The translations under genes and the position numbers were made by a program. From Hyphomonadaceae bacterium (GTDB lineage: Bacteria > Pseudomonadota > Alphaproteobacteria > Caulobacterales > Aquidulcibacteraceae), in NCBI GenBank assembly GCA_016791385.1, contig JAEUMR010000047.1:1-64000 (forward strand): a stretch of 64,000 nucleotides of DNA, written 5' to 3'. This document shows positions 61,148 through 64,000 of the stretch, piece after piece; the first letter of the stretch is position 1, and each line of letters starts with the position of its first letter. Below the pieces are notes generated by a model. It made no database searches and was not told the DNA's origin. It saw only the letters and a program-made list of their open reading frames with translations.

Positions 61148-62449
61148 ATGAAGAAGATCCTGTTGGCGGCGGCGGTCCTTCTGGCCGCTTGCGGCGGGCG
61201 TTCACCGCCGCCCGAGAGCGGCTATGGCGCCGAACCCGAATTGCCGGCGCCGGAGCGCACGTTGCTGCCCACGGTGAATCCAGCGCCGGCCACGGTGTGG
61301 CCCGCGGGCGCTGCGCCGCACGCGCCCGAGGGCTTCACCGTGACGCGCTTTGCTGAGGGCCTGCAGCATCCGCGCTGGGTCTATGTGCTGCCGAACGGGG
61401 ATGTGCTGGTCGCCGAGAGTTCAACCAAACCCTCGCAAGGCGGCATTACCGCGTGGATCGCCAACCAAGTGCAACGCCGCGCTGGCGCGCTGTCGCCCAG
61501 CGCCGACCGCATCACGCTGCTGCGTGACAATAACGGCGACGGCGCGGTCGATGAACGGCACGTGTTCGCGGAAAATCTCAATCAGCCCTTCGGCATGGCG
61601 CTGGTGGGCGGCTATTTCTTCGTAGGCAACACCGACGCAGTGGTGCGCTTTGCCTACACGCCGGGCGCGCTGCGCGCCGGCAATATCGGCGAAACCGTGC
61701 TGCGCCTGCCGTATCGCGCCGGCGACAATGGCCATTGGACGCGCAATCTGATCGCGCGGCCGGACGGGTCGAAGATCTATGTCTCCGTTGGATCGTCCTC
61801 GAACATTGCCGATAACGGCATGGAGGCCGAGGAGGGCCGCGCTGCCATTTGGGAATTCGATCCGGACGGATCGAACGCGCGCACGTTCGCGTCGGGTCTG
61901 CGCAACCCTGTCGGCATGGCGTGGAATCCGCAGACGGGCGCGCTGTGGACCGTCGTCAATGAGCGCGACATGCTCGGCGACAATCTGGTGCCCGATTACA
62001 TGACCAGCGTGCGTGACGGCGCCTTCTATGGCTGGCCCTTCTTTTATTGGGGTGATCACCGCGACGAGCGCGTGCCGCTCCCCGCCAACGCGCGCTTGCA
62101 GGCGCCCACCGCGCCGGACTTCGCCCTCGGTGCGCACACCGCTTCGCTCGGCCTCATGTTCTACACGGGGACGGCGCTGCCGGAGCGCTATCGCAATGGC
62201 GCGTTCGTGGGGCAGCATGGCTCTTGGAACCGGCGCGAGCGTGTGGGCTACAAGGTCGCGTTTGTGCCGTTCGAGAACGGACAGCCCGCGGGGCAGGTCG
62301 AGGATTTCTTGACCGGCTTCCTCAATGAACGCGGCGAAGCGCAGGGCCGTCCTGTCGGCGTCGCCATGGACCAGACCGGCGCGATCCTAGTGGCCGACGA
62401 TGTCGGCAACATCATCTGGCGCGTGGCGCCAACGAGTTCGGACCACTAG
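61148..62449 (+). CDS. Sorbosone-dehydrogenase-like PQQ/beta-propeller lipoprotein
   Basis: A 433-residue exported protein with lipoprotein signal (LLAAAVLLAACGG, Cys15), a Pro-rich linker (~20-55) and a six-bladed beta-propeller of the GdhB / L-sorbosone dehydrogenase family. Typical blade segments are LQHPRWVYVLPNGDVLVAES, NLNQPFGMALVGGYFFVGNT, NLIARPDGSKIYVSVGSSSN, ASGLRNPVGMAWNPQTGALW and FVGQHGSWNRRERVGYKV. The last contains the His/Arg region that binds PQQ and Ca2+ in relatives. It probably oxidises an aldose or sugar derivative in the periplasm, if PQQ is available. No PQQ synthesis genes are nearby. Confidence 0.87.
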   Translation: MKKILLAAAVLLAACGGRSPPPESGYGAEPELPAPERTLLPTVNPAPATVWPAGAAPHAPEGFTVTRFAEGLQHPRWVYVLPNGDVLVAESSTKPSQGGITAWIANQVQRRAGALSPSADRITLLRDNNGDGAVDERHVFAENLNQPFGMALVGGYFFVGNTDAVVRFAYTPGALRAGNIGETVLRLPYRAGDNGHWTRNLIARPDGSKIYVSVGSSSNIADNGMEAEEGRAAIWEFDPDGSNARTFASGLRNPVGMAWNPQTGALWTVVNERDMLGDNLVPDYMTSVRDGAFYGWPFFYWGDHRDERVPLPANARLQAPTAPDFALGAHTASLGLMFYTGTALPERYRNGAFVGQHGSWNRRERVGYKVAFVPFENGQPAGQVEDFLTGFLNERGEAQGRPVGVAMDQTGAILVADDVGNIIWRVAPTSSDH

Positions 62450-63999
62450 CCCGTTTTCTCACAGCGCCAGATCAGGCGCTGGCGCGGATCGCCTTGGGCG
62501 AAGCGCATCAGCGTTTGGTTGCGGCGCGATACCGCTTCGCTGGCGCCTTCGCCCTCGCAGCCGCGGCCGGCGCCCGTCTCCGAAACCGCCTGGTTCGCCG
62601 CGGCGAACGCGGTGTCGTCGAGCGGATAGCGCTCGCGGCGGAATTCGCCGCTCTGCGGATCGATCGTCAGCACATCGAGCGCGCGCGCTTCGCCGAGCAC
62701 GATCACGCGCCGGAAGCGTGCGCCATTGTCGATCGGCGCATAGAGCGTGCGCTGGTTGACGCAGAGCGCGCCGGAGGCGCTGAAACTCATGTCGGCGACG
62801 CCCTCGGCGCCGCTGGAGGCTTCTCGGTCGAGGCGGCAGGTGATCGAGCCGTTGAAGTCGGCGGCGGCGGCGTGTTGCGCCGGGCCGCTCTCGCCCCGGA
62901 CACGCAGCAGCGCGATGCTGACCGCGACGATCAGGATCGCGGCGATGGCGGCGCCGCCGACGATGGTCATGACGCCGACGCGCCGGCGCGGCGCCTCGAA
63001 CGGCTCATGCGCGGGGTGGGGCTGTGGCGCTGGCGCGTGCGTGGTCACGTGGACGTGGCCATTGTTGCGCCGGCGCGACAGCACGATCGCGCCGAGCACG
63101 CAGACCGCCACGAACAGCGCCAGGGTGCCGCCGATCAGGATGACGATGGCGACGCGGGTTAGCCGATCCGCGGTTTCGAGCTTCGACGCCAGTTCCTGGT
63201 TTTGCGCCCGCAGCGCATCGATCGTGGCGGTGCGCTCCGCTTCGATACGCTCGGCGAAGGAGAGGCAGCGCTCATCGCTGAGCGTCGGGCTAACGCCGGC
63301 TTCGTCGAGGAATTGCAGCAGCTGCGAGGCGCGCAGGGCTACGCCCCGGGTTTCGCGCGTGTCGGCGCCTGAGACGTGCCAGGAATTGACGCCGATCACC
63401 CGCCCGCACTGGTCGACCAGCGGGCCGCCGGACGAGCCGGAGGAAATCACCGCCTGGTGGTTGATGGTGGGCAGCACATCGCCGGTGGGCGCGCGGTCGC
63501 GCAGCGAGGCGATCTCGCCGGAGGTGCGCGAAGCCGGGGTGGGGCGCAGCAGGTCCGCGCCGGTGGCGCCTTGGTAGTCGACGTCTGGGTAGCCGAGCGC
63601 GACGACGCCGTCGCCCGGGTGCGGCTCGACTGTGGATATCGTCAGCGGCGGCATCTGCGGGCCGCCGCTATATTCGAGCAGGGCCAGTTCGGTCAGCGGC
63701 GAGTAGCGGACGATGGTGGCGGGCAACAGCCCGTCGCCCTCGGGCGGGACGATGGCGATGCCGTATTGGGCGTTCTGGCGGGCCGGGGCGACCACGTGGG
63801 CGTTGGTGACCACAAGGTTCGGCGCCACCACGAAACCCGAGCCGGAGCCGTACAGCATCCGCCCTTCGCTGGTTTGCAGGATGACGACGACGCGCACGAT
63901 GCCGCGCTCGGCCTCGTCGACGGTGGTTTGCGCCGCCGCCGTGGTCACGAACGCGAGCGCGAACGCGGCCGCCAAGAACCTTAACGCTTTGACGATCAA
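62446..63999 (-). CDS. Membrane-anchored trypsin-like (HtrA-type) serine protease, start at window edge
   Basis: A 517-residue protein. The signal peptide (FLAAAFALAFVTTAAA) precedes a chymotrypsin-fold domain at ~30-235 with His68 (VTNAHVV) and nucleophile Ser190 (GSSGGP). Where HtrA has the catalytic Asp (xDLAxL), the sequence is LTELALLEY with Glu104. A coiled coil (~245-280) leads to helix VAIVILIGGTLALFVAVC and a second helix (~343-366, MTIVGGAAIAAILIVAVSI). The C-terminal ~150 residues (Cys-containing, periplasmic or cytosolic depending on topology) resemble no domain I know. The only start is TTG at 63999, so the true start could lie beyond the window. Confidence 0.8.
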   Translation of the reverse strand: MIVKALRFLAAAFALAFVTTAAAQTTVDEAERGIVRVVVILQTSEGRMLYGSGSGFVVAPNLVVTNAHVVAPARQNAQYGIAIVPPEGDGLLPATIVRYSPLTELALLEYSGGPQMPPLTISTVEPHPGDGVVALGYPDVDYQGATGADLLRPTPASRTSGEIASLRDRAPTGDVLPTINHQAVISSGSSGGPLVDQCGRVIGVNSWHVSGADTRETRGVALRASQLLQFLDEAGVSPTLSDERCLSFAERIEAERTATIDALRAQNQELASKLETADRLTRVAIVILIGGTLALFVAVCVLGAIVLSRRRNNGHVHVTTHAPAPQPHPAHEPFEAPRRRVGVMTIVGGAAIAAILIVAVSIALLRVRGESGPAQHAAAADFNGSITCRLDREASSGAEGVADMSFSASGALCVNQRTLYAPIDNGARFRRVIVLGEARALDVLTIDPQSGEFRRERYPLDDTAFAAANQAVSETGAGRGCEGEGASEAVSRRNQTLMRFAQGDPRQRLIWRCEKTG

Positions 64000-64000
64000 G

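Noticed and set aside
1..64000. CRISPR arrays, insertion sequences, rRNA operons, replication origin or toxin-antitoxin pairs
   Set aside because: I found no spaced direct repeats, transposase motifs, rRNA sequence or paired small genes of known toxin-antitoxin type anywhere in the window.

Overview
The window is GC-rich, densely packed bacterial chromosome with 1-4 nt gene overlaps. It looks like an alphaproteobacterium of the Caulobacterales / Hyphomonadaceae type. The pointers are a two-gene methionine synthase (metH) behind a SahR-type regulator, a class I (archaeal-type) lysyl-tRNA synthetase, a long alphaproteobacterial dCTP deaminase, an AroQ chorismate mutase next to tyrA, the Mla genes, and a methyltransferase divergent from gloB. 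This is inference from gene content; no species can be named. I see no rRNA, CRISPR array, IS element or prophage. There is one tRNA, tRNA-Gly(CCC).

Layout. 1-1.65 kb: chorismate mutase (cut by the window edge) and tyrA. 1.65-3.05 kb (-): coupled operon apaG / hypothetical / cupin. 3.1-5.75 kb: dCTP deaminase, TraB/GumN protein, EF-hand lipoprotein. 5.9-10.7 kb: MacA-MacB(ATPase)-MacB(permease)-TolC export operon, with a leader whose hairpins exclude each other. 10.7-13.3 kb: tRNA-Gly, then a sulfide-response module: ArsR/BigR-type repressor, and on the minus strand sulfide:quinone oxidoreductase, zinc-ribbon thioredoxin and a DUF2892 membrane protein. Related AT-rich palindromes sit in front of both the regulator and sqr. 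13.4-17.6 kb: RND adaptor and pump, divergent from sqr. 17.6-28.7 kb: thiolase-like protein, M20 peptidase, hybrid histidine kinase, threonine aldolase, family 2 glycosyltransferase, PLP decarboxylase, class I LysRS (apparently with a CTG start). 28.9-32.7 kb: SixA-like phosphatase, S24 regulator, pyrD, mlaC, mlaA.

32.9-38.6 kb: a methionine/SAM-cycle operon, sahR-metF-metH(N)-metH(C), with an operator palindrome lying over the sahR start codon and a REP-like element between the metH halves. 38.6-39.2 kb: the only gap above 300 bp, gene-free but rich in inverted repeats. 39.2-42.4 kb: a possible detoxification cluster of TetR, P450, nitroreductase and MAPEG protein. 42.5-48.8 kb: acyltransferase with SGNH domain, M16 protease and two exported proteins of unknown function. 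48.8-50.5 kb: an isolated TIR-domain protein of visibly lower GC, the best candidate here for horizontally acquired immunity or signalling. 50.6-64 kb: gloB and divergent methyltransferase, DUF885 hydrolase, purT, outer-membrane barrel protein, SDR, TerB-like protein, serine hydrolase, 2OG-Fe(II) oxygenase, GIY-YIG protein, TVP38 protein, sorbosone-dehydrogenase-like lipoprotein, and a membrane-anchored trypsin-like protease running to the window end.

The clearest circuits are: sulfide oxidation under a redox-sensing repressor, possibly with the neighbouring RND pump; the SAH-responsive methionine operon; and the MacAB-TolC operon behind a switch-like leader. Most of the rest is ordinary core metabolism and envelope maintenance.
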